Shown here piece by piece: positions 23,209 to 32,449 of a stretch of DNA of 64,000 nt. The translations under genes and the position numbers were made by a program. Origin of the DNA: an uncultured Pseudomonadales bacterium (lineage in GTDB: Bacteria; Pseudomonadota; Gammaproteobacteria; Pseudomonadales; Cellvibrionaceae); assembly GCA_947488935.1 (NCBI GenBank), contig CANLBN010000002.1, positions 620,001 through 684,000 of the forward strand, in the 5' to 3' direction. A model generated the notes under the pieces. The model did no database searches. It saw nothing but the letters and a program-made list of their open reading frames with translations, and was not told the DNA's origin. How positions within the stretch are numbered: position 1 is the first letter of the stretch; each line of letters begins with the position of its first letter.

Positions 23209-24720
23209 ATGAACAAAATACTAATCGCTATGCTCATTGCTGGCCTAACAACTACCTCCATAGCTTACGCTCAAGAACCTAGCGCTAAACACGACCATGA
23301 TAATCATAAATCCGACTCTGAACATAGGCACGATGATCATAAGTCAGAAGGTAAGCACGACCACGATGAGCATGAGTCAGATGAGAAACACGACCATGAT
23401 AATCACAAATCCGGTTCTGAACATGGGCACGATGACCATAAATCTGATACAGAACACGGCCATGATGACCATAAGTCAGAAGAGAAGCACGACCACGATG
23501 AACATGAGTCAGATGAAAAACACGACCATGATAATCACAAATCTGGCTCTGAACATGGGCACGATGACCATAAATCTGATGCTAAACACGGGCATGATGA
23601 GCATAAGCCAGAAGAGAAACACGAACACGGTGCTCATAAATCGCTTACGAAAGGTAGCCATGATGACCACGGGTCTAGTGACGAACATGGGCATGATGGT
23701 CACGAAGAAGCAGCATCCGCATCGCTCAATGCTGAGCAGTTAACGCTGGCGGGTATCCAAGTCGAAGCGTTGAATGCAAACCCCGTCGATTATCAACTCT
23801 ATGCGCCAGGAGAAATTCTCTCCAACGGCTACACCAGTTATCGGGTATCCCCTCGTGTAGCATCCGTTGTGTTAAAGCGTCATGTCGCGTTAGGTGATCA
23901 TGTTAAACAAGATCAACCCCTCGTCACACTGTTTAGTGAAAATGTGGCACAGGCGCAAGCGATCTACCGTACGGCTTGGCCTGAGTGGAATCGAGTACGA
24001 CAGCTTGGGCGTAAAACGGTCGGTGATAAACGCTATATCAACGCCAAAACGGATTTTGAAGCAGCACAAGCAACACTTCAGGCTTATGGTCTAAGTTCAT
24101 CGGATCTTCGATTACTGACGTCGCAGAAAACCTTGTCGCTGGGGGAATATACATTACGTGCCGAAATCGATGGCGCGGTACTGGCCGACGATTTTGAGCA
24201 AGGCCAGCGTATCGAGGCAGGTGCGCCTCTGATTGTATTAGCCGACGAAAAACAACTCTGGGTAGAAGCCCACTTATCCTCTAATGTCTCGCTGACACTG
24301 GGGGCAGGTACGCTAGCCGAAGTGGTAGCGGGTGATGTGCGTGTGAAAGCGACTGTGACTCAAGAAGCACACACCATTGACCCTGTCACCCGTACTCGTA
24401 CTGTGCGTTTGTTAGTGGATAACCTCGAACACCGACTGCACCCTGGCCAATTTGCTGAGGTATTTTTTCGCTTTCGCACGGAGAAGCCAGTATTGGCTGT
24501 ACCCGAAACAGCATTAATGCGCAGTGCGGACGGCGACTGGACGGTATTCGTCGAAGATCATCCAGGAGAATTCCAGCCAGTAGAAGTGGAGCTCAATCGC
24601 TCGCTTGGCCAGCTGCGTGAAATCAGTGGTATTGCGCCTAATACTCGTATCGTCACCAAAGGGGCCTTCTTTGTGGCTTCGCAAATAGCCAAGGGCGGTT
24701 TTGACCCGCATAACCATTAA
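23209..24720 (+). CDS. czcB: CzcB-like periplasmic adaptor with long His/Asp-rich repeat domain
   Basis: A 503-residue membrane-fusion protein. A signal peptide (ending IAYAQE) is followed by about 140 residues (~27-165) of His/Asp/Glu-rich repeats such as KHDHDEHESDEKHDHDNHKS. The adaptor body starts near 175 (LAGIQVEALNANPVDYQ) with lipoyl halves (VSPRVASVVLKRHVALGDHV and GEYTLRAEIDGAVLADDFEQG) and beta-barrel domain DPVTRTRTVRLLVDN. Normal CzcB proteins have far shorter metal-binding N-termini. The repeat probably chelates Zn/Co/Cd in the periplasm. Part of it is an exact-length 132 bp tandem duplication. The other reading frames of the repeat are open by composition and are not genes. Confidence 0.88.
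   Translation: MNKILIAMLIAGLTTTSIAYAQEPSAKHDHDNHKSDSEHRHDDHKSEGKHDHDEHESDEKHDHDNHKSGSEHGHDDHKSDTEHGHDDHKSEEKHDHDEHESDEKHDHDNHKSGSEHGHDDHKSDAKHGHDEHKPEEKHEHGAHKSLTKGSHDDHGSSDEHGHDGHEEAASASLNAEQLTLAGIQVEALNANPVDYQLYAPGEILSNGYTSYRVSPRVASVVLKRHVALGDHVKQDQPLVTLFSENVAQAQAIYRTAWPEWNRVRQLGRKTVGDKRYINAKTDFEAAQATLQAYGLSSSDLRLLTSQKTLSLGEYTLRAEIDGAVLADDFEQGQRIEAGAPLIVLADEKQLWVEAHLSSNVSLTLGAGTLAEVVAGDVRVKATVTQEAHTIDPVTRTRTVRLLVDNLEHRLHPGQFAEVFFRFRTEKPVLAVPETALMRSADGDWTVFVEDHPGEFQPVEVELNRSLGQLREISGIAPNTRIVTKGAFFVASQIAKGGFDPHNH
23353..23616 (+). repeat. 132 bp (44-codon) tandem duplication in czcB
   Basis: Units 23353-23484 and 23485-23616 both begin AAGCACGACCACGATGA and end GAAGAG. They are in frame and encode two nearly identical 44-residue His-rich blocks. 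Mostly synonymous differences separate them. Within each unit shorter 12-13 residue periods are visible. Confidence 0.85.
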
Positions 24721-24735
24721 GTCGTAGGAGACCCC

Positions 24736-27700
24736 ATGTTTAACCGAATGATTGATTGGGCGGTCACCAACCGATTGCTGGTAGTGATAGCGCTTATCAC
24801 GCTAACGGTCAGTGCCGTTTTTATTATTCCCAAATTGAATCTGGATGCGTTTCCAGATGTCACCAATGTACAGGTATCCGTTAATACCGAAGCCCCAGGC
24901 TTAGCGGCCGAAGAAGTGGAACAGCTAATCACTTTCCCCATTGAAGCCGTCATGTATGCGTTGCCCGATGTAGAGGAAGTACGCTCTATCTCTAAGACGG
25001 GCTTATCCGGTGTTACCGTTGTATTCAAAGAAGGCACAGATATCTACTTTGCTCGACAACTGGTATTTGAACGACTTCAAGGGGCTAAAGAGCTCATTCC
25101 CGAAGGCGTTGGCACACCAGCAATAGGGCCAAATACCTCCGGGTTGGGTCAAGTCTATCAATACCTGCTAGTTGCCGAACCCGGGGCCGGGTTTGATGCT
25201 ATGGCTCTACGCAGTCTTAACGACTGGGTTGTTAAATTATTACTGATCCCTGCGGAGGGTGTGACCGATGTACTCTCCTTTGGCGGTGACGTTCGCCAAT
25301 ATCAGGTCAACCTAAATCCGTCCCGGCTCATAGCTTATGGGCTGTCTCAAGACGATGTAATAGCGGCTCTTGAGGGCAACAACACCAATGTAGGTGGTTG
25401 GTATATGGATCGAGGACAAGAGCAACTTGTGATTCGGGGTACTGGCTGGTTGGATCATGGCAAAAAGGGGTTGGAAGAAATTGGTCAGGTTCCTCTAAAA
25501 ACCATTGATGGAACAACTGTCACCGTGTCTGACGTAGCGGAGGTGGCATTAGGGAGCGAAATTCGTCAAGGTGCAGTGACCATGACACGCAAAACCAGTG
25601 ACGGTACAGCAGAAAACCTCGGCGAAGTTGTTTCCGGCATTGTGCTCAAGCGTATGGGCGCTAACACCAAAGCCACCATTGATGCCGTAGACAGCCGCGT
25701 TGAACGTATCAATCAGGCCTTACCTGAAGGTGTTCGCTTTGAGGCTTTTTACAATCAAGCAGACCTGATTACGCAAGCGGTACAAACCGTCGTTAATGCC
25801 TTGCTGCTTGCGTTTGTGTTTATTGTGGTAATTCTTGCTTTATTTTTGATGAACCTGCGCGCCACGTTTCTGGTATTGATCTCGATTCCGATTTCGATTG
25901 GTATTGCTTTAATGGTGATGTCGTGGTTTGGTTTATCAGCCAATCTAATGTCTCTAGGCGGAATCGCCGTCGCTATTGGGATGCTAGTGGATGGCTCTGT
26001 TGTGATGGTAGAGAACATGTTTAAACACCTGACTCACCCAGATGCTGAACATGATGCACAGCGAGCAGCACGTGTTGGCAGTGATGATAAAGATCCTGTG
26101 GACGCGGCACATGATAACCACGGTATTGCTTTGCGCTTGCAAGAAGCGGGCAAGGAAGTCGCACGCCCCATCTTTTTCGCAACCGCGATTATTCTGGTGG
26201 TATTTATGCCGCTATTTAGTTTTGAAGGTGTCGAAGCCAAGCTATTTCAGCCCATGGCTGTCAGTATTATGCTCGCCATGCTTTCGGCAGTGTTTGTGGC
26301 CTTGATCATTGTGCCTGCCTTAGCGACGTATCTTTTTCGAAGAGGCATCCGTCAACGCGAAAGTTTTGTATTAAAGCCTCTCGATCTGCTCTATCGCAAG
26401 GGTTTATCCTGGGCAATGGGTCATAGCATAGTGGTGGTCGGTATTGCTGCACTGATGGTGGTCTCTGCTGCACTGGTTTTACCACGTTTAGGCACTGAGT
26501 TCGTACCGGAATTGGAAGAAGGTACCATCAACTTGAGAGTAACGCTGGCACCGTCTTCTAGCTTAAACACTGCATTGGACGTTGCGCCTAAACTGGAAGC
26601 CATGCTGATGGAATTCCCTGAGGTGACCTACGCGCTGTCGCGTATTGGTCGAGCTGAAATTGGTGGTGACCCTGAACCGGTCAATAATATTGAGATTTAT
26701 ATCGGTCTTAAACCGGTGCCAGAATGGACCAGCGCCAGTAATCGCTATGAACTGCAATCACTAATGGAGCTAAAGCTGGAGCAGTATCCAGGCTTGCTAT
26801 TCAATTTCTCACAACCTATTGCAACTCGAGTAGACGAATTGTTATCGGGTGTTAAAGCGCAGCTTGCCATTAAGTTGTTTGGTCCTGATTTAGCGGTACT
26901 GGCCGAAAGAGGGCAGGCCATTGAAGCGGTGGTTAAGGAGATTGAAGGAGCGCGTGATGTGGCGATGGAGCAAATTGTGGGTGAGTCACAATTAGTGGTG
27001 AAGCCAAATCGTCGTATTTTGTCTCGATACGGTCTCGCCGTAAGCGATGTGATGGAGTTAGTCAGCGAAGGGCTCGGTGGTGTCAGTGCAGGCCAAGTCA
27101 TTAATGGTAATGAGCGTTACGATATTTATGTGCGGTTCGCTGAACGCTTTCGCCAAGACCGCGCTAGTATTGCCGACTTACGATTACAGGCTCCGTCAGG
27201 TGCTTGGGTACGCCTGGGTGATGTCGCTGAAGTGACTATTGAATCAGGCCCACCTCAGGTTCGTCGTGATGATGTGCAGCGTCGAGTGGTCATACAGGCC
27301 AATGTTCAAGGGCGCGACATGGGAAGTGTGGTAGTAGATATCCGCCAAGCGATTGCTGATAAAGTTGACCTGCCGACGGGCTACTCCGTTGATATTGGAG
27401 GGCAATTCGAAAACCAACAGCGAGCACAAAAGCGTTTGTCATTGGTCGTTCCGGTGTCGCTGGGATTAATTGCTTTGCTGCTTTACTTTGCTTTTGGCTC
27501 AGTCGGTCAAGCGATGCTGATCTTGGTCAATGTGCCATTGGCGGTTATTGGCGGTGTCTTTTCTCTGTGGATTTCCGGGCAGTATCTATCAGTACCAAGC
27601 TCGGTCGGTTTTATCACTCTATTTGGAGTAGCCGTTCTGAATGGCGTTGTGATGGTGGAGAGTATTAATCAACGGATTACGGATGGATTAGCAGTGGCAG

Positions 27701-27933
27701 ATGCTGTATTTGATGGCGCTACTTCCAGACTAAGACCCGTATTGATGACAGCCATCACATCAGCTCTGGGGCTGATTCCCATGCTACTTTCACAAGGCGT
27801 TGGCGCAGAAATACAAAAGCCATTGGCCAGTGTGATCGTGGGTGGATTAATCACGGCCACATTTTTAACGCTGTTTGTATTACCGGTTTTATTTGCCTGG
27901 TTCTCAAAAGGGAAGTTAGAGGACATCACATAA
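24736..27933 (+). CDS. czcA: CzcA-like RND heavy-metal efflux pump
   Basis: A 1065-residue RND transporter with the family start NRMIDWAVTNRLLVVIALIT, the porter-domain sequence LDAFPDVTNVQVSVNTEAPGLAAEEVEQLITFPIE, and GGIAVAIGMLVDGSVVMVENMF in helix 4 with the proton-relay acidic residues. A second half with LVVPVSLGLIALLLYFAFGS and FGVAVLNGVVMVESIN follows. This is the heavy-metal (HME) branch, of Zn/Co/Cd type. The loop after helix 4 (HLTHPDAEHDAQRAARVGSD, then HDNHG) is His/Asp-rich and longer than usual. It ends just before a good terminator, so it closes the operon begun at 21063. Confidence 0.92.
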   Translation: MFNRMIDWAVTNRLLVVIALITLTVSAVFIIPKLNLDAFPDVTNVQVSVNTEAPGLAAEEVEQLITFPIEAVMYALPDVEEVRSISKTGLSGVTVVFKEGTDIYFARQLVFERLQGAKELIPEGVGTPAIGPNTSGLGQVYQYLLVAEPGAGFDAMALRSLNDWVVKLLLIPAEGVTDVLSFGGDVRQYQVNLNPSRLIAYGLSQDDVIAALEGNNTNVGGWYMDRGQEQLVIRGTGWLDHGKKGLEEIGQVPLKTIDGTTVTVSDVAEVALGSEIRQGAVTMTRKTSDGTAENLGEVVSGIVLKRMGANTKATIDAVDSRVERINQALPEGVRFEAFYNQADLITQAVQTVVNALLLAFVFIVVILALFLMNLRATFLVLISIPISIGIALMVMSWFGLSANLMSLGGIAVAIGMLVDGSVVMVENMFKHLTHPDAEHDAQRAARVGSDDKDPVDAAHDNHGIALRLQEAGKEVARPIFFATAIILVVFMPLFSFEGVEAKLFQPMAVSIMLAMLSAVFVALIIVPALATYLFRRGIRQRESFVLKPLDLLYRKGLSWAMGHSIVVVGIAALMVVSAALVLPRLGTEFVPELEEGTINLRVTLAPSSSLNTALDVAPKLEAMLMEFPEVTYALSRIGRAEIGGDPEPVNNIEIYIGLKPVPEWTSASNRYELQSLMELKLEQYPGLLFNFSQPIATRVDELLSGVKAQLAIKLFGPDLAVLAERGQAIEAVVKEIEGARDVAMEQIVGESQLVVKPNRRILSRYGLAVSDVMELVSEGLGGVSAGQVINGNERYDIYVRFAERFRQDRASIADLRLQAPSGAWVRLGDVAEVTIESGPPQVRRDDVQRRVVIQANVQGRDMGSVVVDIRQAIADKVDLPTGYSVDIGGQFENQQRAQKRLSLVVPVSLGLIALLLYFAFGSVGQAMLILVNVPLAVIGGVFSLWISGQYLSVPSSVGFITLFGVAVLNGVVMVESINQRITDGLAVADAVFDGATSRLRPVLMTAITSALGLIPMLLSQGVGAEIQKPLASVIVGGLITATFLTLFVLPVLFAWFSKGKLEDIT

Positions 27934-27939
27934 ATTCTT

Positions 27940-27977
27940 GCCTGCGACTGTTATGATAGACAGTCTCAGGCTTTTTT
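27940..27977 (+). terminator. Rho-independent terminator of the czc operon
   Basis: The 12 bp arms 27940-27951 and 27960-27971 have one mismatch and an 8 nt loop. They are followed directly by six T residues (27972-27977). This is the clearest terminator in the left half. Confidence 0.88.
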
Positions 27978-28069
27978 AAAGAGCGCTATTGTTGGGTAAG
28001 ACCTTTATTGAATTATTAAAAGTGACTTACCTCTTATAGCGACTGATAATTTTTTTGTATGGAGTCGTT

Positions 28070-28561
28070 ATGAACACACTAAAAATTTTAGGTTTATGCT
28101 TGGTTTGGCTTTTTATGAGTTCAAGCACCTATGGCGACGGCAGAAATAGCAGTTTAGAGTCTTTAAGACCCATCACGGTCTATAAAAGCCCAACGTGCGG
28201 CTGCTGTGAAGCGTGGGTTAACCACCTAAAATCCGCCGATTTTTCTGTCAGGATCAAACATCCAGAAAATTTAGACAACCTTAAAAAGACCTTGGGTATC
28301 TCACCTCCTCATCAAGCTTGCCATACTGGGGTAAAAAGTGGCTATTATTTTGAAGGTCATATTCCAGCAGATGTCATTCGACACTTCTTGGAAGAAAGCC
28401 CTGACGATGTGGCTGGATTAGCTGTTCCAGGAATGCCAATGGGTAGCCCTGGAATGGATGTTTCTGGTCGCTATCAGCCTTATGAAGTACTCAAGATTAA
28501 TAAAGATGGTCGCAGCACGCCTTATGCACTCGTCTCGGCGGATGGAATTGTGTATCTGTAG
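28070..28561 (+). CDS. DUF411 exported metal-binding protein
   Basis: A 163-residue protein with a signal peptide (residues ~1-20) and the DUF411 signature TVYKSPTCGCCEAWVNHLKS, with Cys pair CGCC in a thioredoxin-like fold. Further conserved parts are CHTGVKSGYYFEGHIPADVI and AGLAVPGMPMGSPGMD (Met-rich). DUF411 proteins accompany copper and other metal-resistance genes and probably bind metal in the periplasm. ATG 28070 is chosen over an upstream in-frame start because GGAG lies 8 nt before it. After its stop, 190 bp contain an open frame ending KNKASAAARIE without a start, possibly a gene remnant. Confidence 0.8.
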   Translation: MNTLKILGLCLVWLFMSSSTYGDGRNSSLESLRPITVYKSPTCGCCEAWVNHLKSADFSVRIKHPENLDNLKKTLGISPPHQACHTGVKSGYYFEGHIPADVIRHFLEESPDDVAGLAVPGMPMGSPGMDVSGRYQPYEVLKINKDGRSTPYALVSADGIVYL

Positions 28562-28750
28562 TAATTGCTCATTCAATCTTTTGTCTTCACTGGAAAAATT
28601 AACTAAATATCAGAAGAGTAGGGATGATATTTCACTTTTACTTCCCAAATTGGTAAGGTTTGCGAACTCTTCGGATGTTACAAAGAATAAAGCATCAGCA
28701 GCTGCCCGTATCGAATAGAACTTCTTTTTATATCTAGGGGAATACCGTAG

Positions 28751-29026
28751 ATGAATTCAATAAATGATGTAATTGTAGATTTAGCTGACAACACACCTCG
28801 TCCAGGGCGGCTTTGTCCTTTACTCAAACAAGACAATAACACTCTACATGTCGGTATTAGTGCTGGTATGGGAAATTTCGAACTGACTCCTATAGAAGAT
28901 TGTAAACCACTCGTAGCTGATGCCATAAAGCAGCTATACGAAACGGAAAACCTTGTCCCAAGCGGAAAGGCTCGTAGCATTTATCCTGGAGATGATTTAT
29001 TTATACGCTTAGTCTACAAGGAATAG
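28751..29026 (+). CDS. Small protein of unknown function
   Basis: A 91-residue soluble protein (NDVIVDLADNTPRPGRLCPL at the start, LFIRLVYKE at the end) without signal peptide or recognisable motif. The ATG follows TAGGGGAATACCG, a good ribosome site, and composition looks coding. It is the last gene before the inverted-repeat-bounded block that begins at 29059. No function proposed. Confidence 0.5.
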   Translation: MNSINDVIVDLADNTPRPGRLCPLLKQDNNTLHVGISAGMGNFELTPIEDCKPLVADAIKQLYETENLVPSGKARSIYPGDDLFIRLVYKE

Positions 29027-29058
29027 GTACCTGAGATGAGAAGCTGGTATATGAAGCC

Positions 29059-29093
29059 TTATTATGTCTAATACCGTCACGTAGTAGACTATA
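29059..29093 (+). repeat. 35 bp inverted repeat, left arm
   Basis: The reverse complement of this stretch matches 37188-37222 at 32 of 35 positions (cores TAGTAGACTATA and TTATTATGTCTAATAC). The two arms enclose 8.1 kb with a tyrosine recombinase at one end and a Tn3-type transposase at the other, so they are candidate ends of a mobile unit. No flanking target duplication was found. Confidence 0.7.
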
Positions 29094-29113
29094 AGTAATA
29101 TTCTAGATATAAT

Positions 29114-29151
29114 CGGGAATAATTACCAATAATAAGAAAAACGCTATGAAG
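29114..29151 (+). repeat. Variant of the recombinase-associated end sequence, site D
   Basis: CGGGAATAATTACC followed by a run ending GAAAAACGCT reproduces the layout of site A (AGGGTAATTACC ... AAAAAACGCT) in the same orientation. The motif runs into the ATG of the recombinase at 29146, mirroring how site A adjoins copy 1 of this recombinase. Confidence 0.55.
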
Positions 29152-30396
29152 CTGCCTAAACCCATACCATTATATCCAACCTATGATGAACTCAAAGGCA
29201 TCAATCTCGCGGATTATCCCGAGCTAGATGCCTTTCTACATGAAAACCCTGAGCAAACATGGCGCCTCGATCATTGGAATTGGGGATTGGAATTTCTTCA
29301 ATATGTAGGACGCAATAAATCTGAGCACACATTCACGCGCTTTAGGAATGAAACCGAACGCTTTCTTACATGGATATTTTTAGTTAAACAGCAACCTATG
29401 GACGGCTTACGCAAGCAAGGGATTCTTGAGTATGCGGACTTTTGTTGGAAACCACCGGTAGCTTGGATTGGGCTCGCAGCTTATGATCGTTTTTTACCCA
29501 ATGATAATCAATACAGCGTGAATCCTAAGTGGCAACCATTCCGCTTAAAATTACCTAAAAGCCAGATTCAATCCGACCAAAAACCTGATAAAAAGAAATA
29601 CCGACCGTCACAAGAAACGCTTAAGTCCATGTTTACGGGGATTATTGCTTTTTATAAGTACCTAATGAACGAAGAAATTTGTTATGGCAATCCCGCCCAA
29701 ATCGCTAAAACAGACTGCCGGTATTTTATTAACGATGCCCAAGTCAAAGAGATACGACGGCTGACCGAAGACCAATGGCAGTACGTATTAGACATAGCGT
29801 TAGGGTTGACCGACAAAGATCATACCTATGAACGGACATTATTTGTTATTGCAACCCTTAAAACACTATTCTTACGTATTTCAGAGCTGTCTGAACGTAG
29901 AGATTGGTCACCTGAAATGCGGCATTTCTGGCAGGATGACGATAAAAACTGGTGGCTAAAAATATACGGAAAGGGGCGTAAACTACGCGATGTGAGTGTA
30001 CCCACGCAATATCTTAATTATTTAAAGCGTTATCGACGCTACAGGACACTACCTGATCTACCCTCTTCTTATGAAAATATCCCTTTAGTAGAGAAAATCA
30101 GAGGTCAAGGCGGCATGACGACACGCCATTTAACACGCCTTGTTCAAGAGGTTTTTGATAAAGCCCATGAAAAAATGGTGGGCGAGAAAGGTGAAGAAGC
30201 TGCTCGTAAATTACTTGAGGCTTCAACACATTGGTTACGGCATACCGGGGCAAGTATGGAGATTGAACGAGGCCGTGCCTTAAAAGACTTATCTGAAGAT
30301 CTTGGCCATGCCAGTATGGCAACAACCGATACGGTGTATGTACAGAGCGAAAACAAAAAGAGAGCGGCTTCGGGTAAGAGCCGAAAGGTTGAATAA
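29146..30396 (+). CDS. Tyrosine recombinase/integrase, copy 2
   Basis: A 416-residue paralogue of the recombinase at 4546-5790, about 80% identical by eye, with an intact active site: LFLRISELSERRDW (Arg), WLKIYGKGRK (Lys), HWLRHTGAS (His, Arg), LGHASMATT (His) and TVYVQSENKK (Tyr). The N-terminal arm RFRNETERFLTWIF is shared. It is oriented oppositely to copy 1, so the two genes point outward from the 23 kb between them. Its start codon overlaps a site D end sequence, and a 35 bp inverted repeat lies just upstream. It may act as the resolvase of the transposon carrying the transposase at 33819, or independently. Confidence 0.88.
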   Translation: MKLPKPIPLYPTYDELKGINLADYPELDAFLHENPEQTWRLDHWNWGLEFLQYVGRNKSEHTFTRFRNETERFLTWIFLVKQQPMDGLRKQGILEYADFCWKPPVAWIGLAAYDRFLPNDNQYSVNPKWQPFRLKLPKSQIQSDQKPDKKKYRPSQETLKSMFTGIIAFYKYLMNEEICYGNPAQIAKTDCRYFINDAQVKEIRRLTEDQWQYVLDIALGLTDKDHTYERTLFVIATLKTLFLRISELSERRDWSPEMRHFWQDDDKNWWLKIYGKGRKLRDVSVPTQYLNYLKRYRRYRTLPDLPSSYENIPLVEKIRGQGGMTTRHLTRLVQEVFDKAHEKMVGEKGEEAARKLLEASTHWLRHTGASMEIERGRALKDLSEDLGHASMATTDTVYVQSENKKRAASGKSRKVE

Positions 30397-30456
30397 TGAC
30401 TAGGGCGGACTCTTTTCCAATTCGTGATGAGAGTTTCCTATATTACTCAATGGGTT

Positions 30457-30618
30457 TTACCGTTTCTTACTATAGTTATAGCCCGAAATATTCTCCAAAT
30501 AGACCATCCCTGCTTGGATAGAATCAATGCTAAAGCTTAATATCTGTCCATAATCATTATCCGTTAATAAAGATTCACCAAACTCAAGATGTAGGTCACT
30601 TAGAATACGCACGTTCAT
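30457..30618 (-). pseudogene. N-terminal fragment of a metallophosphoesterase
   Basis: A 53-codon frame begins MNVRILSDLHLEFGE, the typical first strand and Asp-x-His motif of calcineurin-like phosphoesterases. It then loses all family features (SFSIDSIQAGMVYLENI) and stops. Intact family members are over 200 residues. The fragment is probably the end of a gene cut by rearrangement downstream of the ATPase gene. Confidence 0.55.
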
Positions 30619-30641
30619 GATATTATCGGTTCTGATAACAG

Positions 30642-31439
30642 CTATTGACTGGTATCAGTAGCTAAATACTGATGGCAAGCATCCACAATAGTGAGATGCT
30701 TATCGCTGATCATCTTATCAATAATACGCATAAAGTGGTCGGGTGACAGCCCTATTTGCTTCAGCACTTGTTCTGCATCGGCGATAAGAATTGTACCTCC
30801 CGTGACTCGTCTGTATTTCGCACACATAAACCGTAAAAAATCAGTATCCATATCTGGTAGATTATATTGTTGGGTGGAATGATAGAGCGGTGATTTTATA
30901 TCGTGAAAAAGCTGAGCTAGATTCGTATGTGATGCACTGGCGTAGATAGCACATAGCATATTTGCATGTTGATCCAGTGCTGTGCGAAGAGTCGCTGTTA
31001 GACTAGATTCAAAATGATTCGATAAGTAAGTGATTTCATCAAAGAGAAATAGCGTTCTACGCTTGCGCATCGATAGTTTATGCAGCTGATTAGACAGTTT
31101 ATCAATGGCATCTCCAGCAGCACTAGAAGCAGAGAGATCTGCTTTTCTCATAATAAGGAAAGCCGATAGTTTGCCAAGTAACGATTGTCGTGTAATTGCT
31201 TCTTCTATAATTGTGACCAGTGCTTTTGCAGGGTTGCTACTGTCTTCCTCTATTTGGCAATAGATAATATCGTATCCTTTTTTTCTGGCTAATGGTGCTA
31301 TATCGTTGCACAAAAAGGCTGTTTTACCATACCTATGCTTAGCAAAAAAAGAAATTGAATTTGTGATGCCAATATCAAAAAGATGGAGGTAGTATTCTGC
31401 CTCTCTTTCACGAGAGTAATGCCAATTTATTGTTTTCAT
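30642..31439 (-). CDS. P-loop ATPase of the AAA type
   Basis: A 265-residue ATPase with Walker A in AKHRYGKTAF (residues ~33-42), the minimal RxGKT form seen in Archaeal-type and AAA_14-like ATPases. Walker B is LFLFDEITYLS. A sensor region follows at CAIYASASHTNLAQLF, and the C-terminal ~70 residues look like a winged-helix lid (YRRVTGGTILIADAEQVLKQ). Orphan ATPases of this kind occur near mobile genes. It is upstream of the phosphoesterase fragment, with 24 bp between them, so the pair may once have been an operon. Target unknown. ATG at 31439. Confidence 0.7.
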   Translation of the reverse strand: MKTINWHYSREREAEYYLHLFDIGITNSISFFAKHRYGKTAFLCNDIAPLARKKGYDIIYCQIEEDSSNPAKALVTIIEEAITRQSLLGKLSAFLIMRKADLSASSAAGDAIDKLSNQLHKLSMRKRRTLFLFDEITYLSNHFESSLTATLRTALDQHANMLCAIYASASHTNLAQLFHDIKSPLYHSTQQYNLPDMDTDFLRFMCAKYRRVTGGTILIADAEQVLKQIGLSPDHFMRIIDKMISDKHLTIVDACHQYLATDTSQ

Positions 31440-31576
31440 ACTTGCGCAGATTACTTGATTCTACATATTTTTCTATACTTAACTAAGCGTTATTATCTAT
31501 AAAAAGCTTACCTTGTAGTTTACGTATGGTTTGACAAATAATAGATAATTACTTGAAAAATCCAAGTTATCGATAG

Positions 31577-31936
31577 AAGCGTACTAAACTGCGATTTATT
31601 ATCGCTGAAAAAATCGCAAAATATGCTATCAATGATTACGATTCATCGATTGACGTATTTTCAGCCTATGATGGCCAAGAAGCGTTGGATTTTCTTAATT
31701 CACAGGAAGCATCGATTGACTTAATATTCCTTGATATTAATATGCCTGGCCTCAATGGTTATGAGTTTTTAGAAGAGTACGCAAAAGGTAATAAGCCAAC
31801 ATCAATTGTCGTTATGCTTACCTCCTCTGATCAAACTAAGGATAAAGAAAAATGCCAGACATACGATTTTGTTAAAGAGTACTTATGTAAGCCGCTTGAG
31901 CCAGAAATGATTGGTGAAATAGCAAGCTTATTGTAG
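31577..31936 (+). pseudogene. Response-regulator receiver domain lacking its N-terminus
   Basis: The frame encodes SAYDGQEALDFLN, LIFLDINMPGLNGYEFL (phospho-acceptor Asp), VVMLTSSDQ (Thr/Ser switch) and YLCKPLEPEMI (conserved Lys). This is most of a CheY-like receiver. The first strand with its acidic pair is missing: the frame opens after a TAG with LRFIIAEKIAKYAIND and has no proper start codon before the TTG at 31685. It is best read as a decayed regulator gene. Its output domain, if any, is also absent. Confidence 0.65.
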
Positions 31937-32053
31937 CACTGTGTTTAATGAGCACTGGAGAGACTTTTTGAAACCGCTCTACACTGCTCTATCTGTCTAT
32001 TTATTGCAGATACAGATACACTATCTAGGCTATTTAATAAAAGGAGAATTTAT

Positions 32054-32380
32054 ATGGCTGGGAAATTTGAATTATATAAAGATAATGGTGGACAATTTCG
32101 CTTTCGGTTAAAAGCTGCCAATGGACAAATTATTTTAGTCAGTGAAGCTTATGTGCAAAAATCAAGTGCAGAAAATGGGATTGCCTCTGTTAGAGTCAAT
32201 GCGCCATTAGATGAACGATACGAACGCAAAGAAGCAAGTAATGGTAAATCAATGTTTAATTTAAGAGCTGCCAATAATCAGGTGATTGGTACATCTGAGC
32301 AATATGAATCGATATCAGCTCGAGAAAATGGAATAGAAAGCGTCAAGAAAAATGCACCTGATGCCCCTGTCTATGAGTAA
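32054..32380 (+). CDS. YegP-like protein with two DUF1508 repeats
   Basis: A 108-residue protein made of two tandem DUF1508 units: FELYKDNGGQFRFRLKAANGQIILVSEAY, then KSMFNLRAANNQVIGTSEQY, each ending with an ENGI(A/E)SV motif. The fold is small and beta-rich; the biological role of the family is poorly known. It has a strong ribosome site (AAAGGAGAATTTATATG) and its own terminator at 32419, so it is an independent transcription unit and probably well expressed. Confidence 0.88.
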   Translation: MAGKFELYKDNGGQFRFRLKAANGQIILVSEAYVQKSSAENGIASVRVNAPLDERYERKEASNGKSMFNLRAANNQVIGTSEQYESISARENGIESVKKNAPDAPVYE

Positions 32381-32418
32381 CCGGTCATCTGCATAAGCCA
32401 AATATTATTAACCACCTC

Positions 32419-32449
32419 AAAAGCCAGATTTAAATAATCTGGCTTTTTT
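32419..32449 (+). terminator. Rho-independent terminator of the yegP-like gene
   Basis: A perfect hairpin AAAAGCCAGATT / AATCTGGCTTTT with a 5 nt loop is followed by a T-run. The complementary A-run upstream means it could also stop transcription from the right. Confidence 0.9.

Noticed and set aside
23297..23743. Long open frames in other phases of the czcB repeat region
   Set aside because: They arise from the low-complexity GAC/CAT codon pattern of the His-rich repeat; no ribosome site or plausible protein features.
28458..28718. 86-residue frame overlapping the DUF411 gene
   Set aside because: Its first half lies in the wrong phase of a well-supported gene; only the tail after 28562 could be a remnant, without a start.
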